From: Arminella tubonensis
GTDB lineage: Bacteria; Pseudomonadota; Alphaproteobacteria; Rhizobiales; Rhizobiaceae
Direction: 5' to 3'
Length of the DNA stretch: 64,000 nt
Assembly: GCF_003240585.1 (NCBI RefSeq)
Contig: NZ_PCDP01000026.1
Coordinates: 1 to 64,000, forward strand
Positions 35,034-45,163 of the stretch are shown here, one piece after another (within the stretch, counting starts at the first letter, position 1; every line of letters starts with the position of its first letter). A program made the translations under genes and the position numbers. The notes under the pieces were generated by a model. That model did not search any database. It worked only from the letters and a program-made list of their open reading frames with translations, and was not told the origin of the DNA.

Positions 35034-35645
35034 ATGAACCTGACGACATTGCTGGTTTTTGCCGGGGCGCTTTTCATCGCGGCCGGCACACCGGGGCCGA
35101 GCGTGGCTGCCCTTGTCGCGCGGGTCCTATCGAAGGGCGCGCGGGACGTGCTCCCTTTCCTTTTTGGCATGTGGGCGGGCGACGCTATCTGGCTGACCTT
35201 TGCCGTCGCGGGTCTTGCCGCAATTGCCGACACGTTCTACCACGCCTTTCTCGTCATCAAATGGCTTGGCGTTCTCTATCTGCTCTACCTGGCCTGGAAG
35301 ATGTGGTTCGCAAGGGTCGACGCGGCAGAGGAAGCGCTGCCCCAAGCCCGCTCGCGCGGCAGACTGTTTCTAACCGGTCTTGCCCTCGCGCTGGGTAACC
35401 CAAAGATCATGATGTTCTACGTCGCCCTGTTGCCGTCCATCATCGACATCCAGTCCGTATCGACCGCCGGCTGGTCCGAGCTTGTGATCACCTTGATCGT
35501 CGTCCTTGCCGTTGTCGATTTCAGCTGGATGTTTCTGGCGGCCAAGGCCCGCAGCTTCCTGAAAAGCCGCCGCGCGGTCAGGATCGCCAATCGTGCGAGC
35601 GCCGGCACGATGGCTGGCGCCGCTATCGCGATTGCAATGCGCTGA
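35034..35645 (+). CDS. LysE/RhtB-family exporter
   Basis: A 203-residue membrane protein with about six hydrophobic segments. The family signature is the start LFIAAGTPGPSVAALVARVLSKG (AxxPGP) and GLALALGNPKIMMFYVALLPS. LysE-type exporters remove amino acids such as lysine, homoserine or threonine. GGGGAG precedes the ATG. It and the next two genes separate dnaX-ybaB from recR. Confidence 0.9.
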   Translation: MNLTTLLVFAGALFIAAGTPGPSVAALVARVLSKGARDVLPFLFGMWAGDAIWLTFAVAGLAAIADTFYHAFLVIKWLGVLYLLYLAWKMWFARVDAAEEALPQARSRGRLFLTGLALALGNPKIMMFYVALLPSIIDIQSVSTAGWSELVITLIVVLAVVDFSWMFLAAKARSFLKSRRAVRIANRASAGTMAGAAIAIAMR

Positions 35646-35648
35646 TTC

Positions 35649-36185
35649 TTACTTGGCGTGGGCTTTGGTATGGTGCTTTGCCGGCTTTTGCGGTGCCACC
35701 GGCAGCGGCGCAACATAGGTCATCTTGAGAGTGGCGATACCGGCTGCGACATTCAGCCCGGTCGTGCCTTCGACGGAAAGCGGCTGCAAGGCGACCGAGC
35801 CGTCGAACCCGCCGACAAGTGCATTTGCGCCGATGCCAACGCCGACCGTCGCATTGGCTGACGCGCCCGAATAGCTCCCCTGAAGCACACCCTCGTGATG
35901 ATCCGTCGGCGCATAGACCAGCCAGATCATCGAGCCGCCGCTGATGGCGCCGAGGTCGACGCCGAGCTTGGTGATTGTTCCGCGATAGTGCTCGATGGGG
36001 CCGGGCGCCGATGGGGTGAACAGGCAGTCGACATCCCGCTTGGAACCGATGATCACGCTGAAGCCCGCCGAGATGTCGCAGGTCAGCGATCCCGCCTGCA
36101 CGCGGGTCGGCGCTGATAGTGCGGGCGTGGCACCGGCGAGCCCAGCGGCAAGCATGGTGGCGGCAACGATTTTGGAAGCAGACAT
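35649..36185 (-). CDS. DUF992 secreted protein
   Basis: A 178-residue exported protein of DUF992, found mainly in Rhizobiales. The signal peptide is MSASKIVAATMLAAGLAGATPALSA. The mature part has VQAGSLTCDISAGFSVIIGSKRDVDCLF with two conserved cysteines, then GAISGGSMIWLVYAP and a Gly/Ala-rich core similar to SH3-like YSC84-type repeats. The tail is basic with KPAKHHTKAHAK. GAGGAG precedes the ATG at 36185. Role unknown. Confidence 0.87.
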   Translation of the reverse strand: MSASKIVAATMLAAGLAGATPALSAPTRVQAGSLTCDISAGFSVIIGSKRDVDCLFTPSAPGPIEHYRGTITKLGVDLGAISGGSMIWLVYAPTDHHEGVLQGSYSGASANATVGVGIGANALVGGFDGSVALQPLSVEGTTGLNVAAGIATLKMTYVAPLPVAPQKPAKHHTKAHAK

Positions 36186-36288
36186 GTAGAAATCTCCTCG
36201 TGCGGGTTCAGTCCTGGAAATGGATAGGGCCGGGCAATAGATAGGGGAGATTTTCAGACCGCCAGATGGCACATGCGGATTTTGAAAC

Positions 36289-36906
36289 TTAACCTTGCGT
36301 CATCATTTTTGCCCTGAGCTTGAAATGGATCGGCGCTGCAAGATAGCGCGCGCGGTCTTCCGCCGAGAGCGTGCTGCCGAACGTCGCCATCATCTCCGGC
36401 ATCGTGACTTTGGCACCGTCGAACGGCAGATAGTCAACGGGTGTTCCTGCAGCGACCGAGCCCGGCTCGAGGGCGCGGCAATAGATACCCGGCCGACCAG
36501 CCAAGGTATAGCGCTTGACGAACTTCGGATCACCGATCTTGGCCGCCAACGTCGCGCAAGGGATGCGCGCCGAGGTAACCTCCAGAACAAGATCGCCGGC
36601 TATCAACCTATCGCCCACGCAGACGGTCCTGTTGTCCAATCCGGAGATGACGATGTTTTCGCCGAAGGTGCCGGGCTCGATGGGCCGCCCTAGTTCCGCC
36701 GACCACCAATCGAGGGTGACGGAGCCCTCGACATAGACTGCCTGATCGATACCGCCGTGATGTTTGCGGTTGCAGACGGCATCGCCGATGAGCCCCGCGG
36801 CATCGACCAGCACTGCGCTATTGACTGAATGCTTGTTGATGCCCGTCTTGTAGCTTTTGCCGGGCAGTTTTTCGGCGCTGCCCCGACAGACGGCTAGAAT
36901 TTTCAT
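36289..36906 (-). CDS. MOSC-domain protein (YiiM-like)
   Basis: A 205-residue MOSC protein. HHGGIDQAVYVEGSVTLDWWSAELGR and FGENIVISGLD are the family hallmarks, and IPCATLAAKIGDPKFVKRY holds the conserved Cys expected to bind the molybdenum cofactor. E. coli YiiM detoxifies N-hydroxylated compounds such as 6-N-hydroxylaminopurine; that role is likely but inferred. Divergent from recR by 57 bases. Confidence 0.9.
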   Translation of the reverse strand: MKILAVCRGSAEKLPGKSYKTGINKHSVNSAVLVDAAGLIGDAVCNRKHHGGIDQAVYVEGSVTLDWWSAELGRPIEPGTFGENIVISGLDNRTVCVGDRLIAGDLVLEVTSARIPCATLAAKIGDPKFVKRYTLAGRPGIYCRALEPGSVAAGTPVDYLPFDGAKVTMPEMMATFGSTLSAEDRARYLAAPIHFKLRAKMMTQG

Positions 36907-36963
36907 CGTGCGGTGGCTCCCTGCGCGATTCCGTTTTCCTTACATATGGTCTAAGAACGCCTC

Positions 36964-37569
36964 ATGGCAAAGCGAGTCACCGGCCCCGAAATCGAAAAAC
37001 TCATCCAGCTTCTGGCAAAGGTGCCGGGACTTGGACCCCGCTCGGCGCGGCGCGCGGCGCTGCATCTGATCAAGAAGAAAGATCAGCTTCTCGGTCCCCT
37101 CTCGCACGCCATGGGCGAGGCCTATGACAAGGTGAAGATCTGCTCGCGCTGCGGCAATGTCGACACGGTCGATCCCTGTACCGTCTGCACCGACGATCGC
37201 CGCGACCAGACCGTCATCATCGTGGTCGAGGATGTCGCAGATCTCTGGGCGCTCGAGCGTGCCAGCGCGATGAATGCCGCCTACCATGTGCTCGGCGGGA
37301 CTTTATCGCCGCTCGATGGCGTCGGGCCTGACGACCTTAACATTCGCGGCCTGGTTGCCCGCGTCGCCGAAGGCGGCGTCCGCGAAATCATCGTCGCCGT
37401 CAACGCGACGGTCGAGGGGCAAACTACAGCACACTATATAACCGACCAGCTTGCGGGGCTCGATGTCAGGATCACTCGGCTTGCGCATGGTGTACCGGTT
37501 GGTGGCGAACTCGACTATCTCGACGAGGGGACGCTGACGGCGGCACTTCGGGCGCGGACGGTGATTTGA
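36964..37569 (+). CDS. recR: Recombination protein RecR
   Basis: A 201-residue recombination mediator. It has a helix-hairpin-helix ([20 protein letters not shown]), a four-cysteine zinc finger ([16 protein letters not shown], about 59-74), a Toprim domain and the C-terminal [18 protein letters not shown]. It acts with RecF and RecO in RecA loading. In many bacteria it directly follows ybaB; here three genes intervene. Confidence 0.97.
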   Translation: MAKRVTGPEIEKLIQLLAKVPGLGPRSARRAALHLIKKKDQLLGPLSHAMGEAYDKVKICSRCGNVDTVDPCTVCTDDRRDQTVIIVVEDVADLWALERASAMNAAYHVLGGTLSPLDGVGPDDLNIRGLVARVAEGGVREIIVAVNATVEGQTTAHYITDQLAGLDVRITRLAHGVPVGGELDYLDEGTLTAALRARTVI

Positions 37570-37596
37570 GGGGAGAGATTGAGTATGCGGATGGAT

Positions 37597-37782
37597 ACCC
37601 CCCTCTGTCACTTTGTGACATCTCCCCCACAAGGGGGGAGATTGGGAGATCGCCTCACCACTCCCGCTCAATCAACATCCCTTTTGGGTCTGGTGAGATC
37701 CGTTCGTAGCGGGCTGGGCAGAAAGTCTGCGGCCAATCTCCCCCCTTGCGGGGGAGATGTCCCGATAGGGACAAAGGGGGGT
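37597..37782. repeat. RIME-type palindromic element, copy 2
   Basis: Outer arms ACCCCCCTCTGTC and GACAAAGGGGGGT pair. Each side holds its own hairpins: GTCACTTTGTGAC and ATCTCCCCC/GGGGGGAGAT on the left, AATCTCCCCC/GGGGGAGAT and GTCCCGATAGGGAC on the right. About 95 unique bases separate the halves, so it is longer than the copy at 21295. It lies between recR and the lytic transglycosylase and runs up to the latter's signal-peptide codons. Confidence 0.75.
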
Positions 37783-39027
37783 GGGCCACGGCGTATCGCG
37801 AGACTGGCGACGATACTTCTGCTCACCCTGCTGCCTCTGCCGACGATGGCCGCATCGAAAGCCGATGTGGAGGCGCAGTTCGAGACGTGGGTGAAAAGCG
37901 ACCTCTGGCCGGAGGCGAAGAAAGACGGCGTTTCGGAAAAGACTTTTCAGGCGGCCTTTGCCGGCGTGACGCTGGAATGGGATTTGCCGGACCTGGCGCC
38001 GCCCGGTTTTCCGCCTCCGAAGCAGCAAGCGCAGAGCCAGGCGGAATTCTCGTCACCCGCTCCCTATTTCAATGAGGCGCGGCTGCAGAAGCTTGCGGTG
38101 ACCGGCCGCGGCTTTGCCTCGCAGTATGCCTCGACGCTCAAGGGCATCGAGAAGAAATACGGGGTTCCGGGGTCGATCCTGCTTGCCATTTGGGGCCGCG
38201 AGACGGGCTTCGGTGCGGCGAAGATGCCGCTGTCGGCGATCGAGGTCCTGGCCACCAAAGCCTTCATGTCGACCCGCAAGGAGATGTTCCGCACCGAGCT
38301 TATCGCGGCTCTCGGCATCCTCGACCATGGTGACGTCACGCCCGACCAGTTCAAGGGCTCGACCGCGGGCGCGCTCGGACAGCCTCAGTTCATGCCGACG
38401 AGCTACCTGAAATATGCAGTCGATTTCGACGGTGACGGCCATCGCAATATCTGGACGTCAGTGCCGGATACGTTGGCCTCCATCGCCAATTACCTCGTAC
38501 AAAAAGGTTGGCAGCGCGATCGTGGCTGGGGCTACGAAGTGACAATCCCGGCGAATGTGTCGTGCGCACAGGAAGGCCCGGATCTGGCAAAGCCGATTTC
38601 ACGCTGGACGGGTCTTGGCATCACGCGCATCTCGGGCAAGGCATTTGCGGACAACGAAGCCAAGGCCGCCGGCATGATGCTGGTGCCGGCCGGGCGCGAC
38701 GGTCCGGAGTTCATCGTCACACCGAATTTCTACGTCATCAAGGAATACAACAACTCCGACCTCTACGCGCTCTACATCGGCAACCTCGCCGACCGCATCG
38801 CCGGCAATGCCGGTGCATTCCAGGGGCCCTGGGGGGACGTCGGCAAGATGTTGCGCTCGGATGTGGCTTCGATGCAGAAGACACTGGAGCGAAAAGGCTA
38901 TGACGTCGGCGGCACCGACGGGCTGCCCGGCTACAAGACAAGACGCTCGATCGGCCAATGGCAGGCAAAAAACGGCATGAAGCCCACCTGCTATCCCGAG
39001 AGTTCAATGCTCGGCGTTCTTAAATAG
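37693..39027 (+). CDS. Lytic murein transglycosylase (MltB/SLT_2 type)
   Basis: A periplasmic enzyme cutting peptidoglycan between MurNAc and GlcNAc. The catalytic Glu lies in ILLAIWGRETGFGAAKMP; STAGALGQPQFMPTSYLKYAVDFDGDG is the second hallmark. A C-terminal peptidoglycan-binding domain (about the last 60 residues) has QKTLERKGYDVGGTDGLPG. The signal peptide core (RLATILLLTLLPLPTMAA) has no normal start codon: the frame is open back through the RIME element, with candidates GTG 37693, TTG 37684 and ATG 37585. ATG 37846 would lose the signal. Start uncertain; the rest is intact. Confidence 0.85.
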   Translation: MRSVRSGLGRKSAANLPPCGGDVPIGTKGGGPRRIARLATILLLTLLPLPTMAASKADVEAQFETWVKSDLWPEAKKDGVSEKTFQAAFAGVTLEWDLPDLAPPGFPPPKQQAQSQAEFSSPAPYFNEARLQKLAVTGRGFASQYASTLKGIEKKYGVPGSILLAIWGRETGFGAAKMPLSAIEVLATKAFMSTRKEMFRTELIAALGILDHGDVTPDQFKGSTAGALGQPQFMPTSYLKYAVDFDGDGHRNIWTSVPDTLASIANYLVQKGWQRDRGWGYEVTIPANVSCAQEGPDLAKPISRWTGLGITRISGKAFADNEAKAAGMMLVPAGRDGPEFIVTPNFYVIKEYNNSDLYALYIGNLADRIAGNAGAFQGPWGDVGKMLRSDVASMQKTLERKGYDVGGTDGLPGYKTRRSIGQWQAKNGMKPTCYPESSMLGVLK

Positions 39028-39046
39028 CACCGAGCTGCCACAGACC

Positions 39047-39075
39047 TTGCAATTTCGAAAAAACGCGCTTATATC
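39047..39075 (+). promoter_or_regulatory. Promoter of the rimP-nusA-infB operon
   Basis: TTGCAA (39047-39052), 17 bases, TATATC (39070-39075), preceded by C as in rhizobial CTTG promoters. The start would be near 39082, ahead of the hairpin at 39103 and about 95 bases before rimP. Confidence 0.6.
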
Positions 39076-39102
39076 GGCTTCAAATTCTTGATCGTGTGAT
39101 GA

Positions 39103-39132
39103 GGGGTGGGCCGCAAGGACCCGCTCCTTTTT
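39103..39132 (+). terminator. Terminator-like hairpin in the rimP leader
   Basis: GGGGTGGGCC (39103-39112) pairs with GGACCCGCTCC (39117-39127) with one bulged A and two G-U pairs, closed by a GCAA tetraloop and followed by TTTTT. It can terminate the transglycosylase transcript, but also lies downstream of the rimP promoter, so it may act as an attenuator. Confidence 0.7.
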
Positions 39133-39177
39133 ATTAGCGCGATCGGCAAATACATGAAATTTCCAGGAGCGCCCCGC

Positions 39178-39792
39178 TTGTCAGATTTGACAAACGCAGA
39201 AGATACGAACGAACCCAGGCTGATCGTCGAAACCGGCCTGGACCAGCGCGTTGCCGAAATCATCGAACCCGTTATCGTCGGCATGGGCTTCCGGCTTGTG
39301 CGCGCACGGCTGATGAACCAGAACGGTTCGACGCTGCAGATCATGGCCGAGCGCAACGACGGCACAATGACCGTACAGGACTGCGAGGCGCTTTCGCAGG
39401 CGATTTCTCCGGTTCTGGATGTGGATGATCCGATCGATAAGGCGTATCATCTGGAAGTGTCTTCGCCCGGCATCGACCGCCCGATGGTGCGCAAGTCGGA
39501 TTTCAGCCGCTGGCAGGGCAACCTGGTCAAGTGCGAGACGTCGATCCTCGTCGACAACCGCAAGCGGTTCCGCGGCAAGATTGTCGACGTGAACGCAGAT
39601 GGCTTCACGATCGAACGCGACCAGGTGGCCTATGGCGAAGAGCCGCGGGTCGTCATCCCGTTCAGCACGCTGGCCGAAGCCAAGCTGATCCTGACGGACG
39701 ACCTGATCCGCGATGCGTTGCGTGCCGACAAGCTGGCGAAGGCCGAGGCCGCCAACCAGAACGAAGAAGACGACGAAACACCGATAAACTAA
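39178..39792 (+). CDS. rimP: Ribosome maturation factor RimP
   Basis: A 204-residue factor for 30S subunit maturation. Typical parts are [35 protein letters not shown] and [13 protein letters not shown]. The start is TTG at 39178, with AGGAG eight bases upstream, giving the usual MSDLTNAE beginning; an ATG at 39154 is the alternative. First gene of the translation operon; nusA follows 49 bases later. Confidence 0.94.
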   Translation: MSDLTNAEDTNEPRLIVETGLDQRVAEIIEPVIVGMGFRLVRARLMNQNGSTLQIMAERNDGTMTVQDCEALSQAISPVLDVDDPIDKAYHLEVSSPGIDRPMVRKSDFSRWQGNLVKCETSILVDNRKRFRGKIVDVNADGFTIERDQVAYGEEPRVVIPFSTLAEAKLILTDDLIRDALRADKLAKAEAANQNEEDDETPIN

Positions 39793-39841
39793 CCGCTCAA
39801 AGGGACGGGAACCCGGGCAGGAAAGACGGAGATTTAAAGCA

Positions 39842-41452
39842 ATGGCAGTCAGTGCGAACCGCCTAGAACTTTTGCAGATCGCAGATGCAGTGGCGCGCGA
39901 AAAGGTCATCGACCGTGAAATCGTGCTTGCCGCAATGGCAGACGCGATCCAGAAGGCAGCGCGCTCTCGTTACGGCACCGAATCCAACATCCGGGCTGAC
40001 ATCAACCCGAAGACCGGTGAAATCCGCCTCCAGCGCCTGCTCGAAGTCGTCGAGGTCGCCGAGGATTATTCAACGCAGATCCCGCTGGAACTGGCACGCG
40101 ACCGCAACCCGGATGCCGCTCTTGGCGACTTCATTGCCGATCCGCTGCCGCCGATGGACTTCGGCCGTATCGCCGCCCAGTCCGCCAAGCAGGTTATCGT
40201 CCAGAAGGTGCGCGAAGCCGAGCGTGACCGCCAGTTCGACGAATTCAAGGACCGCACCGGCGAGATCGTCAACGGCACCGTCAAGCGCGTCGAATATGGC
40301 AACGTCATTGTGGACCTCGGACGTGGCGAAGGTATCATCCGCCGCGACGAAATGATCCCGCGGGAGAATTTCCGTTATGGCGACCGCGTTCGGGCTTTCG
40401 TCTATGACGTTCGCCGCGAACAGCGTGGTCCGCAGATCTTCCTGTCGCGCACGCATCCGCAGTTCATGGTCAAGCTCTTCACCATGGAAGTGCCTGAAAT
40501 CTACGACGGCATCATCCAGGTGAAGTCGGTTGCCCGCGATCCGGGCTCGCGTGCCAAGATCGCCGTCATCTCGAACGACAGCTCGATCGATCCGGTCGGC
40601 GCCTGCGTCGGTATGCGCGGTTCGCGCGTGCAGGCCGTCGTCGGCGAGCTTCAGGGCGAAAAGATCGACATCATTCCGTGGTCGCAGGACCCGGCGACCT
40701 TCGTCGTCAACGCCCTGCAGCCGGCCGAAGTCTCCAAGGTGGTTCTGGACGAAGACGCCGAGCGTATCGAAGTCGTGGTTCCCGACGAGCAGCTGTCGCT
40801 GGCGATCGGTCGCCGCGGCCAGAACGTTCGTCTCGCCTCGCAGCTCACCGGCTGGGATATCGACATCATGACGGAGGCCGAGGAATCGGAGCGCCGCCAG
40901 AAGGAATTCAACGAACGCACCAACCTGTTCATGGATGCGCTCGACGTCGACGAGATGGTCGGCCAGGTGCTCGCCTCCGAAGGCTTCGCCCAGGTCGAGG
41001 AACTCGCTTTCGTCGACCTCGAGGAAATCTCCTCGATCGATGGCTTCGACGAAGAGACGGCCCAGGAGATCCAGCAGCGTGCCCGCGAATTCATCGAACG
41101 GCAGGAAACCGAGATGGATGAGAAGCGCAAGAGCCTCGGCGTTGCCGACGAGCTGCGCGAGATCAACGGCATGACCGCGCAGATGATGGTTGCGCTCGGC
41201 GAAGACGGCATCAAGACAATCGAGGATTTTGCCGGCTGCGCCGCCGACGATCTGGTTGGCTGGTCCGAACGCAAGAACGGTGAGACGAAGAAATTCGAGG
41301 GCCTGTTCGCCAAGCTCGACGTTTCGCGCGTCGAAGCCGAGCAGATGATCCTTCAGGCACGTATCTCAGCCGGCTGGATCACGGCTGAAGAGGCTGCCAC
41401 CGAGACCGAAGCGACTGCGGAGGTGGATGCCGAGGCCGAGCAGGAAGCATGA
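39842..41452 (+). CDS. nusA: Transcription termination/antitermination factor NusA
   Basis: A 536-residue RNA polymerase-binding factor. The N-terminal domain is followed by an S1 domain ([29 protein letters not shown]), two KH domains ([21 protein letters not shown] and [22 protein letters not shown]) and two C-terminal acidic repeats ([21 protein letters not shown]). It controls pausing, termination and rRNA antitermination. The stop overlaps the next start in ATGATGA. Confidence 0.98.
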   Translation: MAVSANRLELLQIADAVAREKVIDREIVLAAMADAIQKAARSRYGTESNIRADINPKTGEIRLQRLLEVVEVAEDYSTQIPLELARDRNPDAALGDFIADPLPPMDFGRIAAQSAKQVIVQKVREAERDRQFDEFKDRTGEIVNGTVKRVEYGNVIVDLGRGEGIIRRDEMIPRENFRYGDRVRAFVYDVRREQRGPQIFLSRTHPQFMVKLFTMEVPEIYDGIIQVKSVARDPGSRAKIAVISNDSSIDPVGACVGMRGSRVQAVVGELQGEKIDIIPWSQDPATFVVNALQPAEVSKVVLDEDAERIEVVVPDEQLSLAIGRRGQNVRLASQLTGWDIDIMTEAEESERRQKEFNERTNLFMDALDVDEMVGQVLASEGFAQVEELAFVDLEEISSIDGFDEETAQEIQQRAREFIERQETEMDEKRKSLGVADELREINGMTAQMMVALGEDGIKTIEDFAGCAADDLVGWSERKNGETKKFEGLFAKLDVSRVEAEQMILQARISAGWITAEEAATETEATAEVDAEAEQEA

Positions 41453-42141
41453 TGACCGCGCTGAAACCGGACGCTGTCATCGAAGACGACGACGTGTCGG
41501 ACGACGAAGCGAACGGCCGGATGTGCATCGTGACCAGAGACCGCGGATCGCCGGATGAACTGATCCGCTTCGTGGCCGCTCCTGACGGAACGGTGGTTCC
41601 GGATCTGAAGCGACAACTGCCGGGACGCGGATGCTGGGTCTCTCCAGACCGGGCGCTCGTGGACAAGGCGGTTGCCAAGAAGCTGTTTTCTCGAGCCCTC
41701 AAGGCCGAGGTTGCAGTGCCCGCCGATCTTGGGGCGACTGTCGATAAGCTGCTTTCAGCGCAACTTGCCGGCATGATGCACATGGCTCGCAAGGCGAGCC
41801 AGTTCGTCACGGGTTCGTCGAAAGTGGATGGTGCCGTGCGGAGTGGAAGCGCTATCGCCGTATTCCATTCGCTCGACGCGGCGGCAGACGGTGTCCGCAA
41901 GATCGACCAGGCTCGCAAGGCCTGGCATCTTGGAATGGAGACTGAAATGGAAATACCATCTTTCCGTCTCTTCGGAGACGCGGAAATGGAAGAACTGATG
42001 GGCCAGAACGCTTTTATCCATGCCGCGGCGCTTGCAGGGCAGGCTGGTGAAGGTGTAGTGAAGCGCGCAAACCTGCTCGAACGGTACCGCAATGGCGGTC
42101 AGTCCCGGGCAACGGGCGCCGCTGGCCAGCAACAACTATGA
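41449..42141 (+). CDS. YlxR/L7Ae-like RNA-binding protein
   Basis: A 230-residue fusion. Residues about 20-85 are a YlxR (DUF448) domain with RMCIVTRDRGSPDELIRFV and the hallmark LPGRGCWVSPDR. Residues about 100-190 look like an L7Ae-type domain (LSAQLAGMMHMARKASQFVTGSSKVDGAVR). YlxR proteins sit between nusA and infB in most bacteria and bind RNA or nucleoid; exact role unclear. It overlaps nusA by four bases. Confidence 0.93.
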   Translation: MMTALKPDAVIEDDDVSDDEANGRMCIVTRDRGSPDELIRFVAAPDGTVVPDLKRQLPGRGCWVSPDRALVDKAVAKKLFSRALKAEVAVPADLGATVDKLLSAQLAGMMHMARKASQFVTGSSKVDGAVRSGSAIAVFHSLDAAADGVRKIDQARKAWHLGMETEMEIPSFRLFGDAEMEELMGQNAFIHAAALAGQAGEGVVKRANLLERYRNGGQSRATGAAGQQQL

Positions 42142-42243
42142 CCCGGTCAACGGCCCATGCCGTACTGGTCATCAAGGTACATCTATTGAACGACAGGGGT
42201 CTGATGTAAGTCATCCGCCCCTGTCCGAAGGAACGGGAACGGA

Positions 42244-44955
42244 ATGACCGACAACAAAGACGACAATACACCAGGCGTATCGGCTAAGAAGACCCTCACC
42301 CTGAAACCATCAGGCATGAGCCAGGGTACCGTGCGCCAGGATATGGGTCGCGGTCGCACCAAGGCGGTCGTGGTCGAGACGCGCAAGCGCCGCCCGCTAC
42401 GTCCGGAAGACGAAAAGACTGTGGTTGCACCGGTGGTCGTTGCTCCGGTAACGCGCGTCGCTGAACCGACGCCGCAGCCGCCGCGCCCGCCACAGCAGCA
42501 GCCCGGCGCCCGCCCCTATCAGCCAGGCGGCCAGCAACGCCCGCAACCCAGCAGCCCGCAGCGTCCGCAGCCGGATCGTCCGTCGCGCCCGGTCGTGCTC
42601 AACCATCTCTCCCCGGATGAAATGGATGCGCGCCGTCGTGCTCTGGCCGATGCCCAGGCCCGCGATGCAGCCGATGCTATCCGTCGCGCCGAAGACGACG
42701 CCCGCCGCAAGGTAGAGGACGAGCAGCGCCGCGTCGAAGAGGCCGCCGAGGCCGTTCGCCTGGCAGCAGAGAGAGCCGCGCGCGGTCCTGAGCCGACCGA
42801 AGCCCCGGTCGAAGTGGCTCCGGCTGTCGAAGCCAAGGTCGATGCGCCGGCACCGGTCGCCCGCCGTCCCGATGGCACTCCCTCATCCGTACGGCCTGCG
42901 CCGACGATCGCCGAAACCCCTGCCAATCGCGCACGTCGCGGTGCCCAGGAAGCAGAAGAAGAGCGCTCGCCTCCTCGCACCGGCACGCCTGTACGTGGCA
43001 AGATCGTTCGTGCCGAACCGGCAAAGCCTGCAACACGCCCGAAGACCGAAGAAGAACGCCGCCGCGGCAAGCTGACGGTGACGGCTGTCGGTCTCGACGA
43101 CGATGGCACCAATGCACGTGGCCGTTCGCTTTCCGCCATGCGCCGCCGGCAGGAGAAGTTCCGCCGCAGCCAGATGCAGGAAACGCGCGAAAAGGTAATG
43201 CGCGAGGTTATCCTGCCGGAAACCATCACCATTCAGGAACTGTCGCAGCGCATGTCGGAACGTGCGGTCGACGTCATCAAGTTCCTGATGAAGGAAGGCC
43301 AGATGCTGAAGCCGGGCGACATCATCGATGCCGACCTCGCCGAACTGATCGCGGTCGAATTCGGCCACACGGTCAAGCGCGTTTCGGAATCCGACGTTGA
43401 AGAGGGTCTCTTCAGCAAGGCCGATGATGCCGGAGAAATGGTTACCCGTCCCCCGGTCGTCACCATTATGGGCCACGTCGACCACGGTAAGACTTCGCTG
43501 CTCGACGCCATCCGCCAGACAAGTGTCGTCTCCGGTGAAGCCGGCGGCATCACCCAGCATATCGGCGCCTACCAGGTGGAACAGAACGGGCAGAAGATCA
43601 CGTTCATCGACACGCCCGGCCACGCCGCCTTCACGGCCATGCGTGCCCGCGGCGCGCAGGCCACCGATATCGCCATCCTGGTGGTCGCGGCCGACGATAG
43701 CGTCATGCCGCAGACGATCGAATCCATCAGCCATGCCAAGGCAGCAGGCGTTCCGATCATCGTCGCCATCAACAAGATCGACAAGCACGAAGCCAATGCG
43801 GACAAGGTGCGCCAGCAGCTTCTCCAGCACGAGGTCTTCGTGGAATCTCTTGGTGGTGAAGTGCTCGACGTCGAGGTCTCGGCCAAGAACAAGGTCAATC
43901 TCGACAAGCTGCTCGAAGCGATCCTGCTGCAGGCCGAGATTCTCGACCTCAAGGCTGATCCGAGCCGGACGGCCGAGGGCATCGTCATCGAGGCCCAGCT
44001 CGATCGCGGCCGTGGTTCCGTGGCGACCGTGCTTGTCCAGAAGGGCACCTTGAGGCCTGGTCAGGTCATCGTCGCAGGCGACCAGTGGGGCCGCGTGCGC
44101 GCGCTGGTTACCGACAAGGGCGATCATGTCAAGGAAGCCGGTCCCGCGACGCCGGTCGAGGTACTCGGTCTTTCGGGCACTCCGTCAGCCGGCGACAAAT
44201 TCGCCGTGGTCGAGAACGAGAGCCGTGCCCGCGAGATTTCCGAATATCGCCAGCGCCTGACCCGCGACAAGGCGGCTGCACGCCAGTCCGGCCAGCGCGG
44301 TTCGCTCGAACAGATGATGAGCAAGCTGCAGAACACCGGCTACAAGGAGTTCCCGCTGGTCATCAAGGGCGATGTTCAGGGCTCCATCGAAGCCATCATC
44401 GGTGCGCTCGACAAGCTCGGCACGGAAGAAGTCCGAGCCCGCATCGTCCATTCGGGAGCAGGCGCCATCACCGAGTCGGATATTTCACTTGCCGAGTCCT
44501 CCGACGCCGCGATCATCGGCTTCAACGTCCGCGCCAACGCACAGGCACGGACGGCGGCGGAACGTTCGGGTATCGAGATACGCTACTACAATATCATCTA
44601 TGATCTCGTAGATGATGTGAAGGCGGCGATGTCAGGCCTGCTCTCGCCAGAGCGCCGCGAAACTTTCCTCGGCAACGCGGAAATCCTCGAGGTGTTCAAC
44701 ATCACCAAGACCGGCAAGGTAGCTGGTTGCCGTGTCGTCGAGGGCAAGGTCGAGCGTGGTGCGGGCGTCCGCCTGCTTCGCGACAACGTTGTCATCCACG
44801 AAGGCAAGCTCAAAACCCTCAAGCGCTTCAAGGACGAAGTCTCGGAAGTGCCGGTCGGACAGGAGTGCGGCATGGCGTTCGAGAATTACGAAGACATGCG
44901 CGCAGGCGATGTCATCGAATGCTTCCGCGTCGAACACATCACGCGCACGCTCTGA
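42244..44955 (+). CDS. infB: Translation initiation factor IF-2
   Basis: A 903-residue GTPase that brings fMet-tRNA to the 30S subunit. The long N-terminal part is rich in Pro, Arg, Ala and Glu ([11 protein letters not shown]; charged helix 120-190). The G domain has G1 GHVDHGKTS (about 409-417), G3 DTPGHAAF (about 456) and G4 NKID (about 508). Domains II-IV follow, ending [20 protein letters not shown] terminator follows at 44981. Internal starts giving shorter forms are possible but not evident. Confidence 0.98.
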   Translation: MTDNKDDNTPGVSAKKTLTLKPSGMSQGTVRQDMGRGRTKAVVVETRKRRPLRPEDEKTVVAPVVVAPVTRVAEPTPQPPRPPQQQPGARPYQPGGQQRPQPSSPQRPQPDRPSRPVVLNHLSPDEMDARRRALADAQARDAADAIRRAEDDARRKVEDEQRRVEEAAEAVRLAAERAARGPEPTEAPVEVAPAVEAKVDAPAPVARRPDGTPSSVRPAPTIAETPANRARRGAQEAEEERSPPRTGTPVRGKIVRAEPAKPATRPKTEEERRRGKLTVTAVGLDDDGTNARGRSLSAMRRRQEKFRRSQMQETREKVMREVILPETITIQELSQRMSERAVDVIKFLMKEGQMLKPGDIIDADLAELIAVEFGHTVKRVSESDVEEGLFSKADDAGEMVTRPPVVTIMGHVDHGKTSLLDAIRQTSVVSGEAGGITQHIGAYQVEQNGQKITFIDTPGHAAFTAMRARGAQATDIAILVVAADDSVMPQTIESISHAKAAGVPIIVAINKIDKHEANADKVRQQLLQHEVFVESLGGEVLDVEVSAKNKVNLDKLLEAILLQAEILDLKADPSRTAEGIVIEAQLDRGRGSVATVLVQKGTLRPGQVIVAGDQWGRVRALVTDKGDHVKEAGPATPVEVLGLSGTPSAGDKFAVVENESRAREISEYRQRLTRDKAAARQSGQRGSLEQMMSKLQNTGYKEFPLVIKGDVQGSIEAIIGALDKLGTEEVRARIVHSGAGAITESDISLAESSDAAIIGFNVRANAQARTAAERSGIEIRYYNIIYDLVDDVKAAMSGLLSPERRETFLGNAEILEVFNITKTGKVAGCRVVEGKVERGAGVRLLRDNVVIHEGKLKTLKRFKDEVSEVPVGQECGMAFENYEDMRAGDVIECFRVEHITRTL

Positions 44956-44980
44956 TCCTCTGGCATCACTGCTAAAATTG

Positions 44981-45010
44981 AAACCGCCGGCTTTGTCCGG
45001 CGGTTTTTTG
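44981..45010 (+). terminator. Terminator after infB
   Basis: AACCGCCGG and CCGGCGGTT pair around CTTTGT and are followed by TTTTG. It separates infB from the membrane protein and rbfA. Confidence 0.88.
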
Positions 45011-45163
45011 TTGAATTCGGCAAACGAAGCGTCACAACTTGCATAACCGTTTTCCTTGAGTGGGTTTCATGCACGTGCCAGCGCCTTCGCCGACCGTCGT
45101 CCATCTCCACCCTCTCGTGAAGCGTGGAGATGTGCCGGCTTGTTTCCACATCGGTCGATCGTG

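Noticed and set aside
36424..36448. AACG-N17-GTTCC, EcfG-like on the minus strand
   Set aside because: It lies inside the MOSC coding region, far from any leftward start, so it is probably chance.
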